Of a DNA stretch of 64,000 nucleotides, positions 8,670 through 18,426 are shown piece after piece. The stretch's first letter is position 1. Every line of letters starts with the position of its first letter. The translations under genes and the position numbers were made by a program. The notes beneath the pieces are model-generated. The model was not told where the DNA came from and made no database searches. It saw nothing but the letters and a program-made list of their open reading frames with translations. The DNA comes from Meconema thalassinum (taxonomy: Eukaryota > Arthropoda > Insecta > Orthoptera > Tettigoniidae). The stretch is taken from assembly GCA_946902985.2 (NCBI GenBank), contig OX336388.2, forward strand, positions 118,459,894-118,523,893. The letters run 5' to 3'.

Positions 8670-10885
8670 GAAATCATCATCATCTTGAGCAGTTTCCGAC
8701 CGCTGGTCGGGTCTGCTTGGAACATAAGCCTCTTCATCGTTTCCTGTCCATCCACCATCTCTAGTCTTTCACTGTGTCCCAGCACACTCCTCTTTCCTCC
8801 ACACTCTTCTTAACTCCTTTTGTCCATCTGTCCCTTGGTCTTCCCCTTGGCCTCCTTCCCCTCATTTCCGTTCCAAACATCTTCTTCGGTATCCTCTCCT
8901 CTCGCATCCTCCTCACATGTCCATACCATTGTAGCCTAGATCGCTCTATTCTATTTTGCAATGGATCCTCTTTTACCATCTCTCTGACTCTCTCATTCCT
9001 TATTCTGTCCATTCTTGTTACTCCTACCCTACTCCTCTGGAACTTCATCTCCACTGCTCGTATTTTATTCTTGTCCCTTTCCTTCATCACCCATGTTTCT
9101 GAGCCATATGTCAAAATTGACACAAAGTAGGTCTTGTAGATGATTCCTTTACATTTTTTACACTCTTGAAAAATCCATCTGCGCACCTTCCCCTTTCATT
9201 TATTTCCATCCTATTGCCTCCCTTTTCTTCAATTATGCTTCCCAAGTACTTGAAGCATTCTACGTTCTGCAAGCGCTCTCCTCCAAGTGTTATGCCCATA
9301 TCCAGTCTATTCTTCCTCCACGTTGTGATGACCACTTCACTCTTTTGTGCTGAGAACTTCATCCCATATAACACTACCTTCTCCCACTCATCTAATTGCT
9401 CTTGTACTTCTTCCACTTCTCCCCATACCAGAAGGTCATCAGTAGGGCTCAGATTCGAGCATATTTGCATATTTTTTTCCTGAATAGTACACATTGAAAG
9501 AAGCCTTTCGGTGGTATTTTCACCTGTCTGGGACCAACAGAATTGAAATTTATCGAGCATATAAATGCATATTCTTGTGGGTTTCGTCTAAATAGTTTGT
9601 TTTTCTTCGAGTTCTCCCCCGAATTCGGGCACTGACCATCCTTAAGTTTCGAAAACAGAAATAATTATTGAAAAGCCTATCTGGTGCAAATAATAGAACC
9701 GCAGGTTTTTAACCTAATTAGTGAGGTCGTTCTCGTCCTTGAAACTTTTATTGACTGATTGAAGAAAATCATTCAAAACTGAAAACATAGAAAATTTCTT
9801 GTTGTACAGACCAATGCAGATCTACTTCATTGACTCGCCCAATTCTGAAGATTTTGTAAATGAACTTTTAAACTGTAACTTTTATAAGAATACTTCTCTT
9901 ATAGACTATATAGGCCTACTTGAAAAACTTGAATGCGAGTATGTTATTGGTTTTTTGTTTCACTTTCCTTTCTATAGTTTTTAACGGTGTTTTTCGAGCA
10001 TATTCTGCATATTTAACAGCATATAATGGGGGTTTCGAGCATATCTATCGAGCATATAATGTTTTTTCGAGCATATAATGGGTTTTTCGAGCATATCTAT
10101 CGAGCATAAAACACATGGTTTTCGAGCATATCTGGATATTTTATCGAGCATATCGATCCGAGCCCTAGTCATCAGCAAACAACATTGCCTTCATTTTCCT
10201 TTCCCCAATGCTATGATTTCATCCATCACCACTATAAATAACAGGGGTGAGAGGGCACTTCCTTGTTTCAGACCACTCTCCTGTTGAAACGATTCCGTTC
10301 TCTCCCTTCCCACCTTTACACAACTTTTGCTTCGCTCGTACATTGCTTTCACTCTTGCCACTGTCTCCTTGTTCACTGCTTTTGCTCTCATTGCTTCCCA
10401 TACCTTGTTTCTATTAATACTATCATATGCTTTCTCAATATCCAAGAAAGTCATCAACAGATCTTTCCCATATTCATAATGGTGTTCTTGTAGCTGCCTT
10501 ACAGCAAAGATGAGGTCAACTGTTGACCTTCCTGGCATGAATCCATGCTGTTCTTCCCTCAGCCCATCTTCAACTTCTGTCCGAATTCTTCTCTCCAGTA
10601 CCTTCTCAAACATTTTGGCACAGTGGCACATGAGGGTAATTTCCCTGTTGTTCAATGCATTCCTTCCTACTTCCCTTTTTAAATATGGGTATTATTATCC
10701 CTCTTTTCCAGTCCTCTGGTATTTTCTTCTCCATATCACTTTCATTACTCGAAAGAGCCACTGTGATCTCATCACCCCTGCTGCTCTCACCTTCTCCACA
10801 CTCACTTCGTCTATTCCCGGTGCCTTTCTCCCTTTCATCTTCTTTAATGCTTCCTCCACTTCTTTCCATGTCAATTCCTTCTCTG
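8670..10885 (-). pseudogene. LINE A second copy, 5' truncated, interrupted by a hAT element
   Basis: The minus strand carries the reverse transcriptase and C-terminus of the LINE at 1-2338 in several frames: KAPGIDE near 10820, GFMPGRSTVDLIFAVRQL near 10540, MTFLDIEKAYDS near 10440, SGLKQGSALSPLLF near 10260, and RLQWYGHVRRM near 8930. The 3' end with (atc)n lies at about 8670-8685, and the 5' end is truncated near the segment matching position 812 of the first copy. Both edges contain aagaaat, a possible short target duplication. The sequence between 9443 and 10167 is a separate insertion placed exactly in the catalytic FADD region. Confidence 0.85.
9443..10167. mobile_element. Non-autonomous hAT element with subterminal TCGAGCATA repeats
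   Basis: The ends read TAGGGCTCAGAT and, reversed, TAGGGCTCGGAT, a typical short hAT-type TIR. They are flanked by a perfect 8 bp duplication gtcatcag (9435-9442, 10168-10175). tcgagcata occurs eight times between about 10005 and 10155 and twice near the left end; clusters like this commonly bind hAT transposase. No transposase is encoded. The insertion splits the FADD codons of the LINE A copy. Confidence 0.9.
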
Positions 10886-11131
10886 AAAGAAATAAAATTT
10901 AAAACATCTGTGCTTCTTTAATTAAATCTTGCAGGAAGCTGTTTAAGTTACCTTCTGATCTGTGTGCTGACACTTCACACCCTCGTTGATGAAAGTTTAG
11001 TGATCCTGGTTAGCTCGCATCGTTAGGTTGAAATTAATGATTCTATCTGCGGCCCGACTTCGGTTGGCTGGCGGAAAGAGTGCGCCGCCTGGGCTGGCCG
11101 CTGGTCCCGCTCCAGCAAAAGAATCTCACTG

Positions 11132-11452
11132 TACCTTATTCCATCTTCTGGGGGACATCAACAATTCAAATTACTAACCCTGGTCACTACTGCATCGGAT
11201 ATATGTTCTAAATTAAGTAAATAAGTGTTTTTATTCATTGCTCATTTAACAACGGCAGCCATGTTCGACAGCATGCGAGGTCTCTCGAACTGTCACCAAA
11301 GCGCACACATTGCTGCCAACATGTTGGATACAAAATACACCACACTAATTAAAAATTATTGGTGCGTTGACTACCCCACTGTGCGTGTCAAAAACCAAGG
11401 GTGTATAGGGCCGCGCTACCTAACAATTATTGGCCTGGATTCAACAAATTTT
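11132..11452. repeat. Unclassified dispersed repeat, also at 51127-51410
   Basis: The segment ggatatatg...gtgtttttattcattgctc and cgcacacattg...gccaa...gatacaaa(a/g)ta recurs in the same order and orientation at 51130-51340. No coding capacity is recognised. In both places it is followed by the sequence cgcggggttggcaat that begins the foldback family below, so the two parts may be one element. Confidence 0.55.
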
Positions 11453-11985
11453 ACAGTAGCACCGGAAGCGCGGGGTTGGCAATAATGTATTTGATGATAA
11501 TGCACTAGCATAATGGCAAACACAGTTGGAATTTTACTATAACTTATAAGTCATGAACTAAAAAGGGGGAGGTGGGTGGGTTATAGACAGCGGAGGAGTA
11601 AACATCTATTTAAGTTACTACATCATTTCCTGATTTATTTCCCATCATTAGAAAAGGGTATTTTGGCTAATTTCAGTACTTTAGAAAATGTTATCCTACG
11701 AGTGATGTCTCATTCAGTGAGACATCATTATTCAGTAAAATGTTCTTAATAAAGTTAAAGTTATTATTATCAAAAATACCTTTTCAAATGATGACATATG
11801 AATCAGGAAATGATGTAGTAACTTAATAGATGTTTTCTCCTTCACTGTCTATAACCCACCCGCCTTCCCCTTTTTAGAACACGACCTATATAGTAAAATT
11901 CCAGTTGTGTCCGCAATAACACGCATGAATTATGGGACAAATACAATATTGCTAACCCCGCACATACGGTACTACTCATCAATGA
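11453..11985. mobile_element. Foldback (long inverted repeat) element, ~530 bp
   Basis: The left arm (about 11453-11700) and the reversed right arm (about 11750-11985) agree over roughly 235 bp, including aattttactata, gtgggttatagacag and gttactacatcatttcctga. The loop holds a perfect small hairpin gatgtctca-ttcag-tgagacatc (about 11705-11727). No ORF is present. Related arms lie at 12996-13305 and 51410-51490. Confidence 0.8.
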
Positions 11986-11998
11986 TCTTTATCCAGAC

Positions 11999-12990
11999 CT
12001 AAAAGCCCCCTCTACTCCCACACAGTTTTACCCTCCCTATTGGTGTCACGCTACTCCCTTCTGTGGTCAGACCCGCCCCTTCTGTGTTACTTGGCCTTGC
12101 CTCACTTTGGAGCTCGCAGTTGCTGCAAATGGCTTGACCCTGCACGAGTTGGTCCAATAGGTAAGAACTCCAAGTCGAAGCGCTTTTACTCTCGGCTATC
12201 AAGTTGCTCTCTCTTGTTTTGTTTGACCTTTTTCATTTTCAGATTTTTCTTTATCATTTTCTCAATGAACTTGCTTAATTTTACTTAATAGAGACTGTAT
12301 CACACTGTCCGGCGGACCCACAGAGTTCGTACAAGCTGCTCAGTTGGGACATTTCCATCTTTCGTCCGCATTTGACAACGTTTTTATCAGCTCATAGAAC
12401 TTCACTACTTTCTTCGTCACGAAGAATTTATAGAAAGACAGAAGCCAACATAAATGGCACTAATGACTTTATAAGAACCAGCTGTTTTATAATGTACTTT
12501 TAAAGTTGTTATAATTGTTTAGACATGAAATCACTTCACTGCGCATTACAGTATAAAAAACAGCACTTCGGCATGGGAAACTTGATAAGCCCATAATACA
12601 GTGATTTTAAATAAGAGTGTTTGTTAGAAATGTTTTTAATTGTCTTCTAATGTATGTATTGAGGGTTTTTATGTGTACTTGCATGATAATATGTCAATAC
12701 TCTAGTATTTGATTATACTGTGCTAATATAAGACAGCTGATGAAGAACCGCATTGAAAAGGTTCGAAACATGTACCGTTCCTAGTGCTTATCGGCACATT
12801 TTATTGTATGTATTGATTGGCGGACGACCTGTAAAAACACAATAAATTAGTTAGAATTGTCAATATGGACCTAATGGATGGCTAATTCTCCCAAGAAATC
12901 CATAGTGAATAAATGATTCAATTCTGCACACTATCAAATGAGTGCTGCACACGAATGATGTGTACCAGAGAATGAACTGGGCGCTCCTTT
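11999..12990. other. No recognised gene or repeat
   Basis: Short ORFs occur on both strands but have no recognisable motifs. Near 12735 a stretch (ctgatgaagaaccgcattgaaaagg) resembles wording common to dispersed insect repeats, but I cannot assign it. Confidence 0.5.
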
Positions 12991-12995
12991 GTTTT

Positions 12996-13305
12996 ATATG
13001 GTACCGTAAGCGCGAGGTTGGCAGTACAGTACTGTTTTGACGACAGACCAGCGGGGCTAACGAAGAGACCCGAATACTCACAACCGCAACCGATGATGAT
13101 TGATATGTACTAATGGCATCCACGGCTGTAATTTTGGCTATATAAGTTGTGATCCTATTTGGGATGATTGAGTCGGTCACCGACGGCAGAGGAGTAAACA
13201 TCTATTACTACTATTTTCTCCAGATATTTTCCTGACCATTACTACAGGGACGGTATTTTGGTTAGTTTTTCTACTTTAGAAAAGTTATGATGAGGTCATA
13301 CGTCA
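12996..13305 (+). repeat. Single arm of the foldback family
   Basis: It starts gtaccgtaagcgcgaggttggc and runs through aggagtaaacatctatt, tattttggttagttt and ctactttagaaaa, matching the left arm at 11453-11700 with gaps. No second arm is seen after it; a Tc1-like transposase gene follows instead. Confidence 0.65.
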
Positions 13306-13369
13306 TGGACTGCTACCGCGTTAAGTTACCTGTGAGATTCGACGGAGTGACTGTGAGTGGGTCAAGAAT

Positions 13370-14530
13370 GCCTTTACGACGACGAAGAGGCCAGTATCAA
13401 CAGCTCACCGCGTTTCAATGAGGCCGTGTAATATGGCTGCGTGAAGGTGGATTTTCCCTCCGCTCTAGTGCAGAACGACTTGGCAGGAATTTCTCCACTG
13501 TACACGCGTGCTGGCAGCAGTGGTCACGATAAGCTACGGTCGCAACAAGACCGGGCTTCGGACGTCCCCGTAGCACCACCGAGATTGAGGACCGCCGTAT
13601 TCAGCGTATAGCTTTGGCGCATGAAACAGCGTCTGCAGCAGCAATTCGAGCAACAGTTTGCACCACAGTGACGTAACGAACTGTTCGAAATTGGTTACTT
13701 GAAGCACAGCTCCGAGCCAGACGCCTGCCGGCGTGCATTCCACTTACACCAAACCACTACCGACTGAGATTTCAGTGGTATCAAGATAGAGCTCATTGGA
13801 GGATGGAGTGGAGGTCCGTTGTGTTTTCCGATGGAAGCCGATTCTGCCTTGGTGCCAGTGATGGCCGTGTGTTGGTTAGAAGGAGGCCAGGTGAGCACCT
13901 GCATTCCACCTGTCTGTGGTGTCGACACACTGGACCTACAACAGCCATTCTGTTCTGGGAAGCAATTTCCTATGACATCAGGAGCACTCGCATGGTTATC
14001 CCACGCACCCTGACTGCAGATGTGTACGTCCGTAGACCTGTTGTTCTGCCATTCATGCACAGCATTCTCGGGGGTTTTCCAACAGGATAACGCACACCCC
14101 CACGCCGCTGTTGTAACCCAACATGCTCTAGTGTCGACATGCTGTCTTGGTCTACTCGATCTGTCCCCAATTGAGCATGCACGTATGGGACTTCATTGGA
14201 CAACAACTCCTGTGTCATCCACAACAGGGGTTTACTGTCCCTGTATTGACCGACCAAGTGTAACAGGCACGGAACACCATCCCACAAGCCGACATCTGGC
14301 ACCTGTACGACACAATGCATGCCTGCATTCAACAGTCTGGCGATTATGCCAGTTATTAATAGGCCAGCATGGCACATTTGCGATGGCTTTTCTCGCGCGG
14401 ACTTTAGCCTGTTGTCTTGTACCTATAATCAATTAAATATGTTACCTCACCAAATATATTGCCGAAATTTCCGTACTCAACATTCCATATTTCATGATAA
14501 GTTATTGGAATATTCTTTTCCACCAGTGTA
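13370..14530 (+). pseudogene. Tc1-like transposase, decayed
   Basis: The broken frame reads YQQLTAFQRG and VIWLREGGFSLRSSAERLGR (helix-turn-helix region, 13400-13480), GFGRPRSTTEIEDRRI (GRPR motif, about 13560), WRSVVFSDGSRFCLG (first catalytic Asp, about 13806), VFQQDNAHPHAAVV (second Asp, about 14075) and LDLSPIEHA (third acidic residue region, about 14155). Several indels and stops break it. The 3' flank ends ccaccagtgta at 14530, which fits a TIR end with TA, but I find no matching left TIR, so the 5' end is probably lost. Confidence 0.85.
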
Positions 14531-14687
14531 CCTAGGTAGGCCTATATACCCTTGGTTTTTGTCACCAGAATGGGGAGTACCCACGCATCATTAACCTCTA
14601 TCCAGATCAATCATTTAGCCAATGATGCTTTATCACATAATTACAAGGTAGGCCTATATTTTGTATCCTATATGATTTATTTATCAA

Positions 14688-15105
14688 TCGTATGACTTTT
14701 AGTGCCGGGAGTGTCCGAGGACATGTTCGGCTCACCCGAGTCCGTAGCTGCTTCCAACGGACACCCTTAGGGTCAGCTACAAGTTCCGTTTAATTTCAAG
14801 TAGTTCCATCTTTCACTACCAGATATCAATGATACCTAGTGGTGAACGTTGGAACTTTGATACAGCTTTCCGACAAAATATAACCAAACAATTCAGCTTC
14901 ACACAAGTTTAGTCTGTGGAAGGATCATTTACATGCCATAAATCTATGACATGGGACCGCCGGCTTTACTTCCCCTCCGAAGGAAGGCATACTGAAGAAT
15001 TTTAACGCTCTTAAAAATTCCGATGACTTCGGCCGGGTTTGAACCCGCTATCTTGGGCACAGTTCAGCATGCTACCAACTACGCCACCGAAGCCGCTTCC
15101 TATAC
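14688..15105 (-). mobile_element. tRNA-derived SINE, family B
   Basis: Read on the minus strand, the head has a tRNA-like A box TGGCGTAGTTGGTAGCATG (about 15075-15093) and a B box GGGTTCAAACCC (about 15034-15045), the internal Pol III promoter. A body with ccgccggctttacttcccct (plus-strand sense) follows, and a tail ending with the complement of atcgtatgac at the left edge. Further copies are at 50713-51126, 51650-51960 (head missing) and 52720-53058. The 3' tail is shared with the different SINE at 52366-52695. Confidence 0.82.
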
Positions 15106-15170
15106 GATGGTAGGGGCAGATGACCTAGCTGTTCCGCCCCTTAAAAAACAATAACTAACTAACCATACGA
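15106..15170 (+). repeat. SINE-type 3' tail fragment
   Basis: ggggcagatgacctagctg followed by ttccgccccttaaaa and an A-rich end is a typical dispersed-repeat 3' end. A similar stretch, ggggcagaaaaactggttgt with ttccgccctttaaaac, lies at 33725-33770. Confidence 0.45.
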
Positions 15171-16315
15171 TGGTAACAGTAATGTGACGTCAATGCGTCT
15201 GCATCGTTAACAGTTGAAGGGACCTGATGCGCCAAACAAAATGGCAATTGTCGTTGAATGAGCGAAAAACAAAAACAAAGATTTCTGTAAGTTAGCACAT
15301 ATTCCCAGTGCAGTAGTGACAATGGAGAGTAATTTCAATTGGTAATGACTCCCAGAATATGAAATAAGGTATGATAATGCCATATATTATCAAAGTACAA
15401 GTGTAGTATCCAGGTTCACCACTCCTGAACAATTACTTCCTAGGGTAACTGAAATGGAGTAATAGAAATTGAATTCTGCTTAAGTAATTAAAATAAACAA
15501 TTTGAGCACATTAATGTAGCTTAATTAAAATGCACGTAACATAATAACAATTTTAACCTAATATTTGTAGGCTAACTAAAGTTTAAAAGGGCTCTACAGC
15601 CCAAGTGACAAATAGCCGCCGGATTTTCACCACCTCACATTGTGCAAATATTACGGGAACTAGATTTAGCAAGAACAGGGTTTATACTGCTAAACTTATT
15701 TCTCTAACCATACTACTAGACTACCACTATAGGAATATTGAAACGGCAGTTAGGTTAAAGCTCAATGTCATAAGAAAGCAGAGTGGAGACATACTTTCAT
15801 AAAATGCATTGCATTCTCACCTTTCTAACAGTAAAGGAACTAACGGAAAATAATTTCCGGTCACCGAAACAGTCCAATATTACTCCCACTACATGAAAAC
15901 AAGCCGCTTACATAAGAATCGCTGAATATCCATTCTTCTCTTCCGACATTTAATTTGTTTTGATTTGCTTTGTCTGCCTGTCAATTATTGACCCAAACAC
16001 TGCCAATGGAATTCATAAACAGATAAGACACAAGGAGTGCATTTATTCCTTGGTATCTACATACATTCGTTCTGAATTGCATTGCGTCCAGTTAATTGGC
16101 AACTACAGCTATCTGGTATGACATCTATTGGTGAAAATTTGAATCTTACTAAGTAGGAAAAATTTGTCAATTGGTGGCAGTTTGTATTACTTCTTGCATG
16201 GCTGAACAGAGCGTGTTAATTTCTTCGTGTTTATATACACAATTAATAAGTTCACTCATTGTTAAAATATAAAATGAGTAAAACCAAAGTACATTTGGTA
16301 CATAACATACATTAA
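15171..16315. other. No recognised gene or repeat
   Basis: AT-rich DNA. Short ORFs have no recognisable motif and no splice-bounded exon stands out. Confidence 0.5.
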
Positions 16316-16319
16316 AAAG

Positions 16320-16840
16320 ACCCATTATTCATTTTAGGATGTATGCTTCAAAACTTCCAGATATTAATCTAAGTATTGTACACAACCAACAACAAACAGA
16401 CAGCACCGATGAACAAACCTTTCTTGGTATGACAATACAAACAGATCTTAGTTGGAAAAAAAACATAATTAAACTACAATCTAAATTAAACAGTGCAATA
16501 TTTGTATTAAAGCAGCCAAGACAGGAAGTTAACAATAATATCCTGTTGTCAAGTTATTATGCTCTGTTTCACTCCCGCCTGGTTTATGGTATGAATTAAT
16601 ATGGCAATCAACAAAAGAAGTTTTAAGCAATATGTTTTATCCCGCAGAAGAGAGCAGTCCGTGTAATGTTTGGTTAGCACCCTCTAACATCTTGTAGGGA
16701 CTATTTAAGGACTTCGGAGCAGCTTAGAAATATAGGCTACATTCACACCAAAAAGATATCAAGTGTAATCCGATAAGAAAACAAGTAGTTCCGTGAAGAA
16801 CTATACAGCCTATTTTCATATAACCTACTTACGTTAATTG
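16320..16840 (+). pseudogene. LINE reverse transcriptase C-terminal fragment
   Basis: The frame 16339-16599 reads FLGMTIQTDLSWKKNI, then SKLNSAIFVLKQ and YYALFHSRLVYGMN, the block after the RT palm in Jockey/CR1-like LINEs. It continues beyond a stop with KRAVRVMFG and YIHTKKIS. The N-terminal palm and the endonuclease are missing. Confidence 0.65.
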
Positions 16841-16849
16841 CCACTATCA

Positions 16850-18260
16850 ACATACAAAATTTCAGTTTGATTGCTGTAATAGATTCGAAGATATTGAGAA
16901 CCGACTAAATATTTCGGATGGTCGCCATGCTGGATTTTTATATATGTAGGTCCTAGAGTTATGTACTGCTACTTGAAGATTATTGTGTACGTGTAGTATT
17001 CAAACTTCAATCGCATGATTAGGACACAAGAAGTAAAAACGAGATTTTAAAATTTCGCGCTGCTGCCATCTTGTGGTTATGGAAACAATTGAAATAAATT
17101 TGATGCCAGGGGATTAACATTTGTATAAGGATTTACTGTACCAAGTTTCACTGCACCCGGATGGTTAAATTGCGAAAAACGTCCATGTGAATATTTATAT
17201 TTCACGTCGCCGCCAAGTTGGATTTGCGATCACCAGGTTATTGAAAGTCCTATAGTTGAACTTATGTTCATAGCCCCTATGAACATAAAAAGAATTCAGT
17301 TTGATTGCTATAATAGGTTTGTAGATATTCAGAGCCATCTAAATATTTCAGATGGCCGGCATGTTGGAATGTTATATGTATAGGCCATAGAGCCATGTAC
17401 CATTAAAGGAAAATTATTGCGTAGGTTCATTATTCAAAATTTCACTTCGATCGCATGATTACGACACGAGAAATAAAAACTTAATTTTAAAATTCGCACA
17501 GCCGCCCTATTGTGGTGATGTAAACAATTGAACTAAATTAGATACCAGTGCATTACAATGTGTAAACATTTCCTGTACCAAGTTTCATTGCGTTTGGATC
17601 ATTAAAACACGAGAAAGTTCTATTTAAAATTTTCAAATTCGCTTGGCCACCATGTTCGTTTCTGTAGTTAACCAGTTTTTTAATGTCTTATGGATGAACT
17701 TCCAGTCGTGCCCTTTATCTCTGTACAAAATTCCAGGGTGATACCGCTAATAGTTTCAGAGATATAGAATGCCGGTGAAATATTTCGCACAGCCGCCATC
17801 TTGAGGTTATGTAAACAATTGAACAAAGTTAGATGTCGGTGCATTACAATGTGTATAAACATATACTGTACCAAGTTTTATTGCGTTTGGTTGGTTAAAT
17901 CGCGAGAAACGTCTATTTAAAAGTCACAATTTCGCTTGGCCGCCATGTTGGTTTTGTAGTTACCAGGTTCTCATGTGTCACATAGGTGAACTTCAGTAGT
18001 TTCCTTTATCACCGTAAAAATTCCAGGGTGATATCGGTGATAGTTTCGGAGATATTGAATGCTGGTGAAATATTTCCCACAGCCACCATGTTGGATTGGT
18101 GAGACGTAACAACATTTGAAGGGCACGGTCGGGGTGTTCCGGAATAGTGCTATGAACTTACCGAGTTTAATTGAAATCGCTCCAGCCGTTTAGAAGTTAT
18201 TAGGGGGCACACGCCATCACACACGCACACACAGACAGACACACGGACAAAAGGTGATCT
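16850..18260 (+). repeat. Degenerate tandem-repeat block
   Basis: A phrase like cgcacagccgcc(a)tcttg(a/t)ggttatgtaaacaattgaac recurs near 17055, 17495, 17785 and (part) 18070, followed by tactgtaccaagttt(c/t)a and a gttggattt(g) or gttggtttt phrase. Spacings vary from about 290 to 440 bp. It ends with gaaatcgctccagccgttt and a cacacacac/gacagacag simple repeat, an end seen in many dispersed insect repeats. No coding sense is visible. Confidence 0.65.
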
Positions 18261-18426
18261 CAGAGGTTGTTGTTGTTGGTTTTTTTTTTTTTTTTTTTTT
18301 TTTTCATAAATGAAAATAGTCTAAAAAGGTTAACCTCTTCAGATTGCCAGCTGAAGGATTTGTAAATTATTGTTATCCTACTTCAGAAGCCTCAAATCGA
18401 TTCCTCATTGGCTGGTGGTCAATAAG

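Larger units (their letters stand above)
8170..11131. mobile_element. DNA transposon with ~100 bp TIRs, split by a LINE insertion
   Basis: The left end reads CAGGGTGATTCTTTTGCTGG and the reversed right end CAGTGAGATTCTTTTGCTGG; similarity continues for about 100 bp on each side, ending near cgcagatag. Flanks read taccttata (8161-8169) and taccttatt (11132-11140). They can be read as a near-perfect 9 bp duplication or as a TA duplication in similar sequence. Remnants of a DDE/D transposase lie inside (8335-8545). About 2.2 kb of the interior is LINE A, so the original element was roughly 0.75 kb. Confidence 0.75.

Noticed and set aside
12999..13200. 113-codon minus ORF near 13.0 kb as a gene
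   Set aside because: It overlaps the foldback arm and has no recognisable domain.
15010..15100. True tRNA gene on the minus strand
   Set aside because: A and B boxes are present but no full cloverleaf can be drawn, and copies with the same body exist at several loci: SINE head.
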